Shown: positions 1 to 8,911 of the stretch, in pieces | How the letters are laid out: the number at the start of each line of letters is the position of its first letter | How positions within the stretch are numbered: the first letter of the stretch is position 1 | Origin: Mucilaginibacter gracilis | Lineage (GTDB): Bacteria > Bacteroidota > Bacteroidia > Sphingobacteriales > Sphingobacteriaceae | Length of the DNA: 64,000 bases | Reading direction: 5' to 3' | Assembly (NCBI RefSeq): GCF_003633615.1 | Contig: NZ_RBKU01000001.1 | Coordinates: forward strand, 1 to 64,000 | The notes under the pieces: generated by a model | The model's input: the letters and a program-made list of their open reading frames with translations, nothing else | Databases searched by the model: none | What the model was told of the DNA's origin: nothing | Made by a program: the position numbers and the translations under genes

Positions 1-1313
1 CAATCAGGGTCCGGGCTTGCATTGATCAGCGGCTCCATTTCCCCCTTGTAAATCATATTCATCATTGAAGTCGCAAATTTTCGGGCGCCCTGGATCTTTT
101 TAAATGCAACAGAATCTGCGATTATCAAAGCAAAACCGGGGTCCTGTGTACTTTTGGTAAACTGGATCACAAAACTGTAATCATCTTCATAAAGCGGTGC
201 TTTTAATGTTTTGATATATGCATTCCCCGCTAACTCAGCCCCTGGTTTATCTCCGGCCTGTGTCGCCATCATCGCCATTCTTTTTAGGAAAGCAGCATCA
301 CGGTTGCCTTTGATATATTCATCCAGCATGGCGCTGTATTTAACACCCGGTTCGGTAAGGTCGGCATCCTCCGCCGTAACATCAGGTACGTTCGTATTAG
401 CATCCGGATTCAGCTTGCTATGGATTTTCCTTAGTTCTACGAACGGTATTTTAACAACCGACCGATCATAAGTCATCAGGCCATTCTGTTCCCCTTCCAC
501 ATCAAAGGGTTGGGTGTAGATACTACCAGATAAGCCTTCTGATTGGAATATTTGCAGGTGCTGCTGCATGATGGTATATTTTGCGTTTAACGCAGCTGGC
601 TTTTCCTGGATATAACCCATGAACTGCCTGTTTGCCATTGGTGATCGGGTATGAATACCCCGATACCGCCGAACTCACCACAAACCTGTGCCTTACCGGG
701 TTGTTTGACGCTCATCATAGGGTCGGGATAAGCATGTACATCAGTCATATCCGCGTTTACATAAGCGTTAGGACTTGGTGAGCGCAGTTGGCCGTTCACA
801 TACAAGAGTTCTCCTGTATGGCCGTTAACGATACGGCTGGATCTGCTTCTTTCATTTCTTTGGTCAGCCTTCCTGATCGTATTGTCCCCATTTTTCATTG
901 AACAGCACCCACGTGGTAATGCATGGGTAGTTACGCAATTGCTGCATTTCTTCGTGCATCCCTCTTTCGAACTCCTGTTTGCTGCCTTCAGGCAGTTCTT
1001 GATTAGGGTTTACCATATCCTGCCAAACCAGCATACCCAATTTGTCCGCCCAATAGTACCACCTTGCAGGTTCAACTTTGATATGTTTCCTGATTGTATT
1101 AAAGCCCATGGCTTTAATAGCTTTGATATCAAAGGCTAATGCTTCGTCGGTAGGCGCGGTATACAAGCCATCCGGCCAAAGCCTTGGTCCAGTGTACCCA
1201 AATTGAAGTAGGGTTTGTTATTTAGACAAATCCGGTCTATTCCTTTTTCATCTTTGGCTACACTTATTTTACGCATACCAAAATAGCTTTTAACTTCATC
1301 AGCGCCTAATCTA
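1..1313 (-). pseudogene. Glycoside hydrolase family 2 relic, 3' part (frameshifted)
   Basis: The minus strand encodes a GH2 (beta-galactosidase/beta-mannosidase-like) catalytic region spread over several frames. Readable pieces include VKSYFGMRKISV (about 1260-1300), then DGLYTAPTDEALAFDIKAIK (about 1110-1170), the acid/base segment TTWVLFNEKWGQYDQ (about 870-915) and SRIVNGHTGELLYVNG (about 785-840). A long C-terminal region, open in one frame, runs off the left edge of the window. The frame changes near 1190, 870 and 612, so no intact protein can be made. The 5' part is cut off by the IS630-type element; a short continuation lies at 2512-2590. The family call is secure; the original substrate is unknown. 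Confidence 0.85.
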
Positions 1314-2511
1314 GTGTTATGTTAATCGTGTAATGACGGATAAAGTCTTTTCAGTTTTATTCGCGCATCTTTATTTTCGAACTGCCAGTTAATTTTGCTG
1401 TTCTTATTATTTCTGTTGTGTTCCATGCCGCACCTCTTCATTGATCTTCAGCATTGTTGAAATATGCCTGTTTAGGCATTGCCCATTCAATACATGCAAT
1501 TCTATCTCGGCCATATTGAGCCAGCTTCCATGCTTGGGCGTATAAACAAACTCAAACCTATCCCATAGCCTTTTGGCTTCGGCTGGTTCAATGTCTCGTA
1601 AAATGCAGAGGCCGAATGGGTTTTTAAAATTGTCCATTACTAAAGTTATTTTTTTCGCTGTCGGGTACCATTCATCTGCTATTTCTTTTTACGAATAAAG
1701 CCCAGTCCTTTTTGGTTTTAAACGCCGTAATTTCTACAAAGCGCTTGCCCTCAAAGGCTCGTTGGCCATAAATATATTGACTACCCCATGCTTATGTACT
1801 CGTAATCTACTCTTGCCTCCTGGCCAGGCTTCATGGCTTGAGAGGGCTGCCCTTCTTCTATCAATTGTTTTGGCGACTCATCCATACATACAACCGGAAA
1901 TCCTCATCATAAGGTTTTTGTATACATCCAATACCGCGTTCCATATTGGCTACAAATTCGCTGCTTTTTTCCGGTGGTATTACCAGCCCTTACTTTCCAA
2001 GGCTTAAGTTCGTTTTTTTAAGCACACTTCTTACTGTTACATGCGAAATAACTTTCTACATATTCCAACTCTACCATTTTATCGGCGAGTAGCCTTAATG
2101 ACCATTTAGCAAACCCCTCAGGCGGCTCGCTGCAACACAAGGCAACCAGCTTCGCTTCTACATCGCCATCTGATTTTGTTTCATAAACACGGCTGGTGGG
2201 GCGACGATCTAAAACCACCTTCAAAACCCCTTCAATAAACTTTTTCTTCACCCGGTCTATCGTTCGCATCCCTACTTTCAGGACTTTGCTGATCTGTTCA
2301 TTTGTTATTTTCTCCGCATATTTCCCCTTCATCACAATTCAATAGTATATAGGCTGTCCGGAATGTTTGAGAACTATGGGAGCCCTTGTTGATTATCGAG
2401 TATAACTCTCCAACCTCCTCTTTTGTAAGTTTTATCGTATAAACGTACCATCTGTAATTTGTTTTACAAATATACGCTTTTATACGTCATATTATATTAA
2501 CTTAACACTAG
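1311..2511 (-). mobile_element. IS630-type insertion sequence (decayed)
   Basis: Terminal inverted repeats CTAGTGTTATGTTAA (1311-1325) and the complement of CTAGTGTTAAGTTAA (2497-2511) match at 14 of 15 positions. They bracket a frameshifted IS630-type transposase. The outer CTAG fits the TA target duplication known for this family. The element is about 1.2 kb, the usual size, and split the GH2 relic after or while that gene decayed. Confidence 0.85.
1322..2335 (-). pseudogene. IS630-family transposase, multiply frameshifted
   Basis: The N-terminal piece (2018-2335) has a helix-turn-helix segment with ITNEQISKVLKVGMRTIDRV. The middle (about 1640-2010) holds VIPPEKSSEFVANMERV in one frame and traces of the DDE core in another. 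The C-terminal piece (1407-1637) has LWDRFEFVYTPKHGSWLNMA, diagnostic of IS630 DDE transposases. A last piece in yet another frame ends with KDARIKLKRLYPS just inside the left terminal repeat. At least three frameshifts inactivate it. Confidence 0.85.
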
Positions 2512-2590
2512 CAGTAAAGGTGTACAGATAGGGATTCGTGGATATACCAATGATATTGACCCCTCTTGCTTGCGCCGAAATGGTGTGGTC
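2512..2590 (-). pseudogene. GH2 relic, short 5' continuation
   Basis: Directly beyond the right IS630 end, the minus strand reads GISTNPYLYTFTASVK-like residues. This fits the region of GH2 enzymes just before the catalytic domain (compare NPVLYN in the intact GH2 of this window). On the other side of the IS the reading resumes at LGADEVKSYFGM. The homology fades near 2560-2590, where the tniA remnant starts on the plus strand. The GH2 gene therefore lost its 5' half at this junction. Confidence 0.55.
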
Positions 2591-2604
2591 TCATTCATCA
2601 TAAT

Positions 2605-3327
2605 CTCCAGGCAACCTACATCGTAAGCGTTTATCATCAAAAACTGCATAGTGGTATCGGCATGACACCGTTTGCCAAATATATGCATGGCATAATCGGG
2701 AATGACCAGCAGATCGGCATTGGACAAAGCGATCCAATTGAAAATGAGCTGAAGTTAAAGCTGGACTTTATGCCGTTCGTGGAAAGGGACGGTGCAGCGT
2801 TATGGTGTGCAAATTGACCATATCAATTATTACCATGATGTGCTGCGCAAATGGGTGCATGCTTATGAAGACCCGAATGCCAGGCCACGGATACTGCGGA
2901 AGTTTGCCTTTAAGCAAGACCCGCGCGACATCAGCGCAATCTACTTTTGGAACCTGACCTGGAACAATACTTTATGATACCGTACCGGAATACCGGGCAT
3001 CCGGCAATGACTATTTGGGAACATAAACGGATTATCCGAGACCTGAATGCTCAAGGTATCATGACTGTTAATGAAGATATCATCTTTGATGCATACGACC
3101 GCTTAAAAAGAATTGAAGATAATGCAGCTACGTTGACAGCGGTAGCCAAAAGACAAAGGAACCGGGCACGCAAACAGCAGGCGGTAAAGAAAAGCGTGCG
3201 TAACCAGTTCAGTGAGGAGGAACCGGAGCCAGTTGAAACCGAATTCAAGTATGACCCTACTATAATCTATCTCCCATTTGAAGACTTAGAACATGATCCT
3301 TTTAACCGAAACAAATCCTACAGCTAA
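2605..3327 (+). pseudogene. tniA: TniA/TnsB-like transposase, C-terminal remnant
   Basis: TniA is the DDE (Mu/retroviral integrase-type) transposase of Tn5053-like elements. Only the region after the catalytic core survives: TYIVSVYHQKLHSGIGMTP, then LKLDFMPFVER, then QRYGVQIDHINYYHDVLRKW and the Mu-type C-terminal beta-barrel (about 2790-2950), followed by a basic C-terminal tail (RQRNRARKQQA) that would contact TniB. The frame changes near 2790 and again near 2950. The N-terminal DNA-binding domains and all DDE residues are absent. The last frame overlaps the tniB start by 35 bp. Confidence 0.8.
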
Positions 3328-4186
3328 TGTAAAACATGAACAAGACGAACGTATTGAATATATCCTGTCCGACAGGTGGATAGGTTACCCCAGGGCTAAA
3401 AATATATTGCAGACGATGGAAGACCTGATGCACCATCCCCGGACCTTCAGGATGCCAAATATGCTGCTGGTTGCGCCAACCAATAATGGCAAGACCCTAT
3501 TGCTGCAAAAGTTCTTTGACGCTTATAAACCGGTGATCACGCCGGAAACCAAGCAGATCACTATACCGGTATTGTATGTACAGGCACCGCCGACACCCAA
3601 CGAAAAGGCGTTTTACGCCAACATCCTTTGCGCTTTGAATGCACCCTTTTCGCCGAATGGCAGCAACGCCATGCTCCAGTTACAGGTCATCCGAATCCTG
3701 AAAAAAGTAGAAACCAAGATCCTTATTATTGACGAGATACATCATATCCTCGCAGGCGCTTACCTGAGCCAAAGGGCATTCCTTAACCTGATCAAATACT
3801 TATCCAACGAGTTACAGATCGTTATTATCGGTTCAGGCATACGCGACGCGTTTAGCGCTATTAATACAGATAAGCAACTGGCTAACCGTTTTGAACCCGC
3901 CGTACTGCCGACCTGGAAACCTGACGGTGAATACTTCCGGCTATTGAGCAGCTTCGAGGCCATGTTCCCGCTAAAAGAACGTTCTAACCTGACCAAAGAA
4001 GAGATCGCTATAAAAATACTAAGTATGTCGGGCGGCACCATCGGTGAGATATCGACCATCCTGAAAAAAGCTGCGGTATTGGCGATAAAAAGTGGCAAAG
4101 AATGTATCGACCTTTCCCTGCTAACCAAGATCAATTATGTCGGTCCCGCCAACCGGCAGCGCCAATATGAAAGTATGTTGTTATGA
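3293..4186 (+). CDS. tniB: TniB, AAA+ ATPase of a Tn7/Tn5053-like transposon
   Basis: The protein has 297 residues, normal for TniB/TnsC. The N-terminal segment DRWIGYPRAKNIL is typical of TniB. Walker A is APTNNGKT (residues 61-68) and Walker B is ILIIDEIHHI. In the family it forms ATP-dependent filaments on DNA and links the target selector TniQ to the transposase. The ATG at 3293 lies inside the end of the tniA remnant, and the stop overlaps the tniQ start as ATGA. The frame looks intact although the partner transposase is broken, so it is either recently orphaned or can serve another copy in the genome (inference). Confidence 0.9.
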   Translation: MILLTETNPTANVKHEQDERIEYILSDRWIGYPRAKNILQTMEDLMHHPRTFRMPNMLLVAPTNNGKTLLLQKFFDAYKPVITPETKQITIPVLYVQAPPTPNEKAFYANILCALNAPFSPNGSNAMLQLQVIRILKKVETKILIIDEIHHILAGAYLSQRAFLNLIKYLSNELQIVIIGSGIRDAFSAINTDKQLANRFEPAVLPTWKPDGEYFRLLSSFEAMFPLKERSNLTKEEIAIKILSMSGGTIGEISTILKKAAVLAIKSGKECIDLSLLTKINYVGPANRQRQYESMLL

Positions 4187-5439
4187 GCTTTTCTGTATTC
4201 AGCGATAAAAGCCAGTTATTGCCAGCTTTTACAAAACCCTATCCTGATGAAGTATTGAGCAGTTGGCTCACCCGGCTTTCTTTCGATCACGGCCTGACCC
4301 AGGCCAGGCTTTTAAAAACGTTATTGACCCGCCGGGAAACCAACAACTGGAATGTTGACCGTTCCTTTAACAAGGAATATATTGAAACATTGGCAGCCTG
4401 CACTAATTGCGCAGCCAGCGAGATCAGCAATACCACGTTGCAATATTACGACGGCAAACTTTATGAACCCAAATCAGATGAGATCATACCGGGAATATGG
4501 ACTCATAAACGATACATCTCCAAAGGACGCCTGTATGATAACGGCAACAGCGAGTTTGGGTTACTCTATTGTCCCGGCTGCTTTAAGGCGTCAGATAAGC
4601 CCGTCTACTTTAAAAAACAATGGCGGCTGGCTGTTTCTTTCGTTTGTCCGGATTGCGGTTGTTACCTGAGAGAAACATGCCCGCATTGTAAATCCGGTGG
4701 CACTATACATTGCGAGGCATTAGCTAAAGCGATAGATAAAACAGTTGATGAATATTTGTTGACCTGTCACGAATGCGGCGGAAATATCAGCGAAGTTGAC
4801 TCTGAAAAAGCGCCGGCTCATCTCGTCCGTATGCAAAAAGCTATTTACCAGATCATGGAACGAGGCAACGGAGAAATATCTTCCGTTAGCTACTTCAGCG
4901 TGTTGTATCAAATGGTTTGCCTGCTGCTCAGCCGGACTAAAGAAAACAAGCTTCTCGGCTTTATCAAAGACGTGTACGGCCGTCACAGCGTGCCGGAATT
5001 GAATCGTCATGAGCACCGGCAGGAGATTCACGAGATACAGATCAAACAGCGGGCAAACCTGTTTTATATGGCCTTTTGGCTACTGGAGAACTGGCCGCAC
5101 CGCTTTACCAATCTTTGCAATAAACACAGTTTGAAAAACCTTGATGTCCTGGCCTACTTCAGAGGCTGCCCCGGATGGTTCTTGGAAACGATGCTTGAAA
5201 ACGCTGAATGCCCCAATCGTAACCTTGCACCGGATCACTTTGAAATTGAGGAGTTGGATAAATATACCGTCAGAATGAAAGATGAGCGAATCAATAGGTT
5301 CCTTTATGACTTTGACCCGGACGATAACTTCTACTATTACGATAATAATATCAACTCGATGGATCACGGCAGCCACAATTGTTGGCGCAGCAAAATTATC
5401 TTTAAGCAGCTACAAGAAATAGAGAGTTGGTATTACTAA
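4183..5439 (+). CDS. tniQ: TniQ-family target-selection protein
   Basis: The protein has 418 residues. The N-terminal TniQ signature PYPDEVLSSWLTRLSFDHGL is clear (residues 19-38). It is followed by paired zinc-binding knuckles: CPGC, CPDCGC, CPHC and CHECGG between about residues 128 and 205. TniQ/TnsD proteins choose the insertion site and recruit TniB/TnsC. The C-terminal half has no motif I recognise and ends in an acidic, tyrosine-rich stretch (FDPDDNFYYYDNN). The gene starts within the tniB stop codon (ATGA), which suggests translational coupling. Confidence 0.88.
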   Translation: MSFSVFSDKSQLLPAFTKPYPDEVLSSWLTRLSFDHGLTQARLLKTLLTRRETNNWNVDRSFNKEYIETLAACTNCAASEISNTTLQYYDGKLYEPKSDEIIPGIWTHKRYISKGRLYDNGNSEFGLLYCPGCFKASDKPVYFKKQWRLAVSFVCPDCGCYLRETCPHCKSGGTIHCEALAKAIDKTVDEYLLTCHECGGNISEVDSEKAPAHLVRMQKAIYQIMERGNGEISSVSYFSVLYQMVCLLLSRTKENKLLGFIKDVYGRHSVPELNRHEHRQEIHEIQIKQRANLFYMAFWLLENWPHRFTNLCNKHSLKNLDVLAYFRGCPGWFLETMLENAECPNRNLAPDHFEIEELDKYTVRMKDERINRFLYDFDPDDNFYYYDNNINSMDHGSHNCWRSKIIFKQLQEIESWYY

Positions 5440-5466
5440 TAACAACAGTGATATCCGATACCAAAC

Positions 5467-5497
5467 TGTAACATACACTTGGCACAAAAGTGTAACA
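5467..5497. repeat. Possible right end of the tni element (paired TGTAACA)
   Basis: TGTAACA occurs at 5467-5473 and 5491-5497, 24 bp apart, just after tniQ. Read inward on the minus strand, the outer copy starts TGTTACACTTTTGTGCCAA, and the TGT start with internal repeats resembles transposase-binding ends of Tn7-like elements. The left end is missing, so pairing cannot be checked. Confidence 0.4.
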
Positions 5498-5536
5498 TTA
5501 TCTCAGCGTATTAACAAAAAAAAAGTTAAAATTTCA

Positions 5537-6148
5537 TTAGAATAGCAAACAAGTCAGCATACCTAATTTGATGCGTAGCTCTTTCAAGGCATTACTTACC
5601 TGATTTTTTACTGTTTTTTCAGAAATAGATAACTTTTGCGCAATTTCTTTCCTTGAAAGCTGATGTTTTCTACTCAATTCAAATACTTCGCGCATTTTTT
5701 GGGGCAAAAGAGCGATCTCTTTTTCAATTAGCTTAACAAAATCCCTTTCTCTAACCATATAATCTGCCTGAATAGGCTCATCGTTCATAAATTTTTGAAA
5801 AGACTCCGCATAGTTTGCTCTTACTTTCTTATGATCGAGTAAATTAAAAAACTTATATCTTACTGCACTATATAAATAAGACGATAAAGAGGTTTGAAAC
5901 GAAATGGCATGGCGTTTATCCCAAAGATAAAAGAAAACCTCTTGAACAATGTCTTCTGCCTCGCTTTCATCTTTGGTGATCTTACAGGCATAAATATATA
6001 GCAGGCCCTGGTAGCGGTCATAAATTTCAGTATACGCACTTTGACTATCATCCTTTAATAAGGATATCAATTCCTGTTCCGTTTGCGATTCAAAATTTGC
6101 CACCTTTATTTTAAATAACGAATATAACGATAAATTAACGTTATTCAT
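5537..6148 (-). CDS. ECF-type sigma-70 factor
   Basis: The protein has 203 residues. Region 2 is at about 36-80 (YDRYQGLLYIYACKI, then AEDIVQEVFFYLW), and region 4 at about 145-195 (LPQKMREVFELSRKHQLSRK and SEKTVKNQVSNALKEL). This is the pattern of Bacteroidota ECF factors that usually pair with a FecR anti-sigma factor and an STN-type SusC. No FecR or SusC gene follows on the minus strand; the next gene there is the tni fragment (opposite strand). Its partners may have been lost in the rearrangement at 2.6-5.5 kb (inference). The ATG at 6148 gives a full-length region 2; a later start is possible. Confidence 0.85.
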   Translation of the reverse strand: MNNVNLSLYSLFKIKVANFESQTEQELISLLKDDSQSAYTEIYDRYQGLLYIYACKITKDESEAEDIVQEVFFYLWDKRHAISFQTSLSSYLYSAVRYKFFNLLDHKKVRANYAESFQKFMNDEPIQADYMVRERDFVKLIEKEIALLPQKMREVFELSRKHQLSRKEIAQKLSISEKTVKNQVSNALKELRIKLGMLTCLLF

Positions 6149-6531
6149 TCCTTTCAGTTACTTAGAAAACATACAATTAATCTATAATTCCATAGATACT
6201 ATAGATTAATTATTGCTTTAGCCTTAAGAAGATTGGTGTTTTTGAAATCTGTAGCTTGGAGTGCACAAAAGGCGGAACAAGTGTAAATTTTACGATTTGC
6301 CTGTCTTTTTTTTCGATAATAACTAACTGTTAATCTGATAGATAAGAGCAGCTATTTCATTAAGTAGAGTGGTTTGATATTCGTTTCCGTCGAAACGTAT
6401 TTTTTTACAAAAAATCGAACCATATCTGCCAAAACAGGTTCCTGACTGAATAAATTCAAAATAACTTAAAGGGCACCCCCATTTTCCGGAATATTTCCGG
6501 TACGCGCCATCCCACCCTTAATAACGAGAAT
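6149..6531. other. Intergenic, no gene seen
   Basis: This AT-rich stretch separates the ECF gene (minus) from the small secreted protein (plus). I see no open frame of note or RNA gene. The tandem operator begins at its right edge. Confidence 0.5.
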
Positions 6532-6617
6532 AGGGAACGTTCCCCAAAAATGAAACCGCTCCCACCTACTTAATTTAAAGAATTGATATCCAAAACATTA
6601 TCCCATTTGTAACTTGG
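6532..6617 (+). promoter_or_regulatory. Tandem palindromic operator plus -7 box upstream of 6657
   Basis: The distal site is AGGGAACGTTCCCC (6532-6545), with a perfect 12-bp inverted core. The proximal site is TGAAACCGCTCCCA (6551-6564), starting 19 bp later. A -7-like box TAACTTGG (6610-6617; one mismatch to TAnnTTTG) begins 45 bp after the proximal site. The gene starts 39 bp downstream. The same geometry recurs at the PUL promoters. Confidence 0.7.
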
Positions 6618-6656
6618 GGTCGATAAACCAATTTTCTTAACCTTAACAAAAAACAC

Positions 6657-7142
6657 ATGAAAAACTTCTTCAAAAAAAGCATGTTGCTAATTCTCGTATT
6701 AACTTGTTTTTCGATGGTAGCATCGGCAACGGATATCTATGCACGGATAGAGATCGAGAACTACAGCCACCTCGTTTATGGCCCTTATTATGATCAATGG
6801 GATGAAGGTACAGGCGATCTGGTTGTCCGGTTTTATTCTGATGCGGCGTGCACTACGCCCTACACCCTAACAGCACCGCTTACCGTTTACATCAAATCCT
6901 CGTTTGAGGAAAGTTATAACTATACGCTAACCGGCTGGGGAGATACGGGTGAGTGGACCGTGACAGCATCTGCCGGAGATAACCATATTTCAGCAGGTGA
7001 TGGATACGCGCTGTTCCAGCACCATACGACTTCCTGGCCCACTACTTATTATCCAGGTGAAAATGATAATGATAATATTTTCATCGTGGAGTCTCCGGGA
7101 GATGGTTCTTACACCGAGGAGGCAACCGTTAAAAATTATTGA
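6657..7142 (+). CDS. Small secreted protein, unknown function
   Basis: The protein has 161 residues with a Sec signal peptide (MKNFFKKSMLLILVLTCF, probable cleavage after VASA near residue 24). The mature part is acidic, rich in Tyr, Thr and Gly, without obvious helices or Cys pairs (single C65), and looks like a small beta-sandwich. I do not recognise the family. It stands alone downstream of the shared tandem operator, so it is probably co-induced with the PUL and could be a surface or periplasmic accessory protein. A strong hairpin at 7172-7209 follows the stop and likely ends transcription. Confidence 0.7.
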   Translation: MKNFFKKSMLLILVLTCFSMVASATDIYARIEIENYSHLVYGPYYDQWDEGTGDLVVRFYSDAACTTPYTLTAPLTVYIKSSFEESYNYTLTGWGDTGEWTVTASAGDNHISAGDGYALFQHHTTSWPTTYYPGENDNDNIFIVESPGDGSYTEEATVKNY

Positions 7143-7171
7143 TCGATCCAGCCCCGGAAGCCATACCAATG

Positions 7172-7209
7172 AACAAGAGGCTGTCTCAAAAGTGAGGCAG
7201 CCTCTTGTT
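7172..7209 (+). terminator. Strong hairpin at the left IS1182 end
   Basis: A 17-bp stem (7172-7188 with 7193-7209) closes a 4-base loop AAAG and is followed by ATTTT. It overlaps the left IS end. It can serve as the terminator of the small secreted gene and insulate the transposase from read-through. A similar hairpin (8882-8892 with 8897-8907) forms at the right IS end. Confidence 0.6.
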
Positions 7210-8911
7210 ATTTTAGAGTGATTTTTGTTAACTTAAAGGCATGGGAGCGAAAGTAGTTTTTAAGCCATATGACCCTGACCAGTTAACATTTTTACCGTAT
7301 AAACTGGAGGAGTTAGTACCTGAGGGCCACCCGGTACGCATAGTCAAACAAGTAGTTGACTTGATAGACGTTAAACCGATCAACCGCAAGTATAAAGGCG
7401 GCGGGGCATCAAGCTTCCATCCGCGGCTGATGCTGAAACTGCTGGTGTATGGTTACCTGACCAATACCTATTCATCAAGAAAGCTGGAAGACCAGGCGGC
7501 ACAGAACGTCCACTTTATGTGGCTGTTGGGGATGAAGAAGCCCGATCACAATACCATAAACCGTTTCCGGAGCGAAAAGCTGTCGGGTATCTTAAAGCAG
7601 ATCTTCTCTCAGATTGTACTGCTGTTGGCAGAACAGGGTATCGTTTCGCTTAAAGAGACTGTGTTTACCGATGGCACCAAGATCGAATCGGTGGCGAACA
7701 AATACACCTTTGTATGGGGCAAAAGCATCAAGAACAGTAAAGAGAAGATCAAAAGCCAGCTGGATGAACTATGGAAGTACGCGCAAGGCCTTGCGGCAGA
7801 AGAACTAAAAGATACCACGCCAATATCTTTTGAAGAGATCAACCCTGAAAAAGTAAAAGAAACCATAGCTAAGATCGATGCCGCTTTGAACGACAAGGAA
7901 GAAGTAAGCAAGCAGGTCAAACAAAAGCTGAACTATGCCAGAAAGAACTGGCCTGCAAACCTGGAACGTTATGACCAGCAGGAAAAGCAGTTAGGTATCC
8001 GTAACAGCTTTTCAAAGACCGACCCGGATGCGACTTTTATGCGGATGAAGGAAGACCACATGCTGAACGGGCAGCTTAAACCTGGATATAACCTACAAAT
8101 ATCCACACAAGATCAGTTCATCCTTAACTACAGCCTGCATCAAACCTCTACCGATTATCAGACCCTGCCATCTCACATAGACCAATACGAAGCACTATAC
8201 AACACACTTCCCCAAGCAGTTGTGGCCGATGCCGGCTACGGTTCAGACGAGAACTACGGCATCTTACAGCAAAAAGGCATCGAAGCCTATATCAAGTACA
8301 ATACGTTCGACAAAGAACAAAAGGAAGGCATCAAAGCGTTCAGTAATGACAGCCTGCATTACAACGAAGGGGAAAACTACCTGACCTGCCCGATGGGCCA
8401 GCGGATGGCACATATCGGTGATGGTCAAAGAATAACCACATCGGGCCATGTACAGCTGATCAGCCGTTACCAGGCAAAGAATTGTAATAACTGCCCCATG
8501 CGTGGCGTATGCCATAGCGGGCAGGGCAACCGGATCGTTGAGGTGAACCATTCCCTGAGAAAACACAAGCAGGAAGCAAAGGAAAGATTAAATACAGAAC
8601 AGGGCATCAAATACCGAAAGCGAAGGCCTGCCGATGTGGAACCGGTATTTGCCCAACTGAAGCATAATCATGGCTTCAGGCGCTTTCTGCTGAAAGGCAT
8701 GTCCAAAACCGAGGTCGAAATAGGCCTGTTATCCATCGCTCATAACCTCAGAAAGTGGAAAGCCTGAGGCTTTTCGCCCCCTTTTTCCAAAAAACGCTCT
8801 TAGAATCGATCAGAAACGAAATATCTGCACAATAGAGCTTCAGCCCCTAATAGCACAATCCAAATATATTCCATAAAAAAACCGCCTCATAATTGCTTAT
8901 GAGACGGCCTC
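7177..8911 (+). mobile_element. IS1182-type insertion sequence
   Basis: The ends GAGGCTGTCTCAAAA (7177-7191) and the complement of GAGGCCGTCTCATAA (8897-8911) are imperfect inverted repeats. They flank a full-length IS1182-type transposase. Each end folds into its own hairpin. I see no clear target duplication. The element separates the small secreted gene from the PUL core. Confidence 0.8.
7241..8767 (+). CDS. IS1182-family transposase
   Basis: The protein has 508 residues, full length for the family. The N-terminal domain has HPVRIVKQVVDLIDVKPINR. The DDE core shows VFTDGTKIES (first Asp), VVADAGYGSDENY (second Asp) and VEPVFAQLKHNHGFRRF (Glu). A Cys cluster CNNCPMRGVC lies between the second Asp and the Glu, as usual for this family. 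No frameshift is visible, so the element may be active. Confidence 0.93.
   Translation: MGAKVVFKPYDPDQLTFLPYKLEELVPEGHPVRIVKQVVDLIDVKPINRKYKGGGASSFHPRLMLKLLVYGYLTNTYSSRKLEDQAAQNVHFMWLLGMKKPDHNTINRFRSEKLSGILKQIFSQIVLLLAEQGIVSLKETVFTDGTKIESVANKYTFVWGKSIKNSKEKIKSQLDELWKYAQGLAAEELKDTTPISFEEINPEKVKETIAKIDAALNDKEEVSKQVKQKLNYARKNWPANLERYDQQEKQLGIRNSFSKTDPDATFMRMKEDHMLNGQLKPGYNLQISTQDQFILNYSLHQTSTDYQTLPSHIDQYEALYNTLPQAVVADAGYGSDENYGILQQKGIEAYIKYNTFDKEQKEGIKAFSNDSLHYNEGENYLTCPMGQRMAHIGDGQRITTSGHVQLISRYQAKNCNNCPMRGVCHSGQGNRIVEVNHSLRKHKQEAKERLNTEQGIKYRKRRPADVEPVFAQLKHNHGFRRFLLKGMSKTEVEIGLLSIAHNLRKWKA

Larger units (their letters stand above)
2600..5497 (+). mobile_element. Truncated Tn7/Tn5053-like transposon (tniA remnant, tniB, tniQ)
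   Basis: Three genes in the order tniA-tniB-tniQ with overlapping ends are characteristic of Tn5053/Tn7-like elements. The left end and roughly the first two thirds of tniA are missing; the junction abuts a GH2 relic. A possible right end with two TGTAACA repeats lies at 5467-5497. No resolvase gene, cas gene or cargo is seen. The element cannot move by itself because tniA is broken. Confidence 0.75.

Noticed and set aside
2600-5497. CRISPR-associated transposon (CAST) from the TniB/TniQ pair
   Set aside because: No cas gene, no repeat-spacer array, and the transposase gene is broken.
7177-8911. Target duplication of the IS1182-type element
   Set aside because: Flanking bases (gaacaa left, ttttatt right) do not match convincingly.
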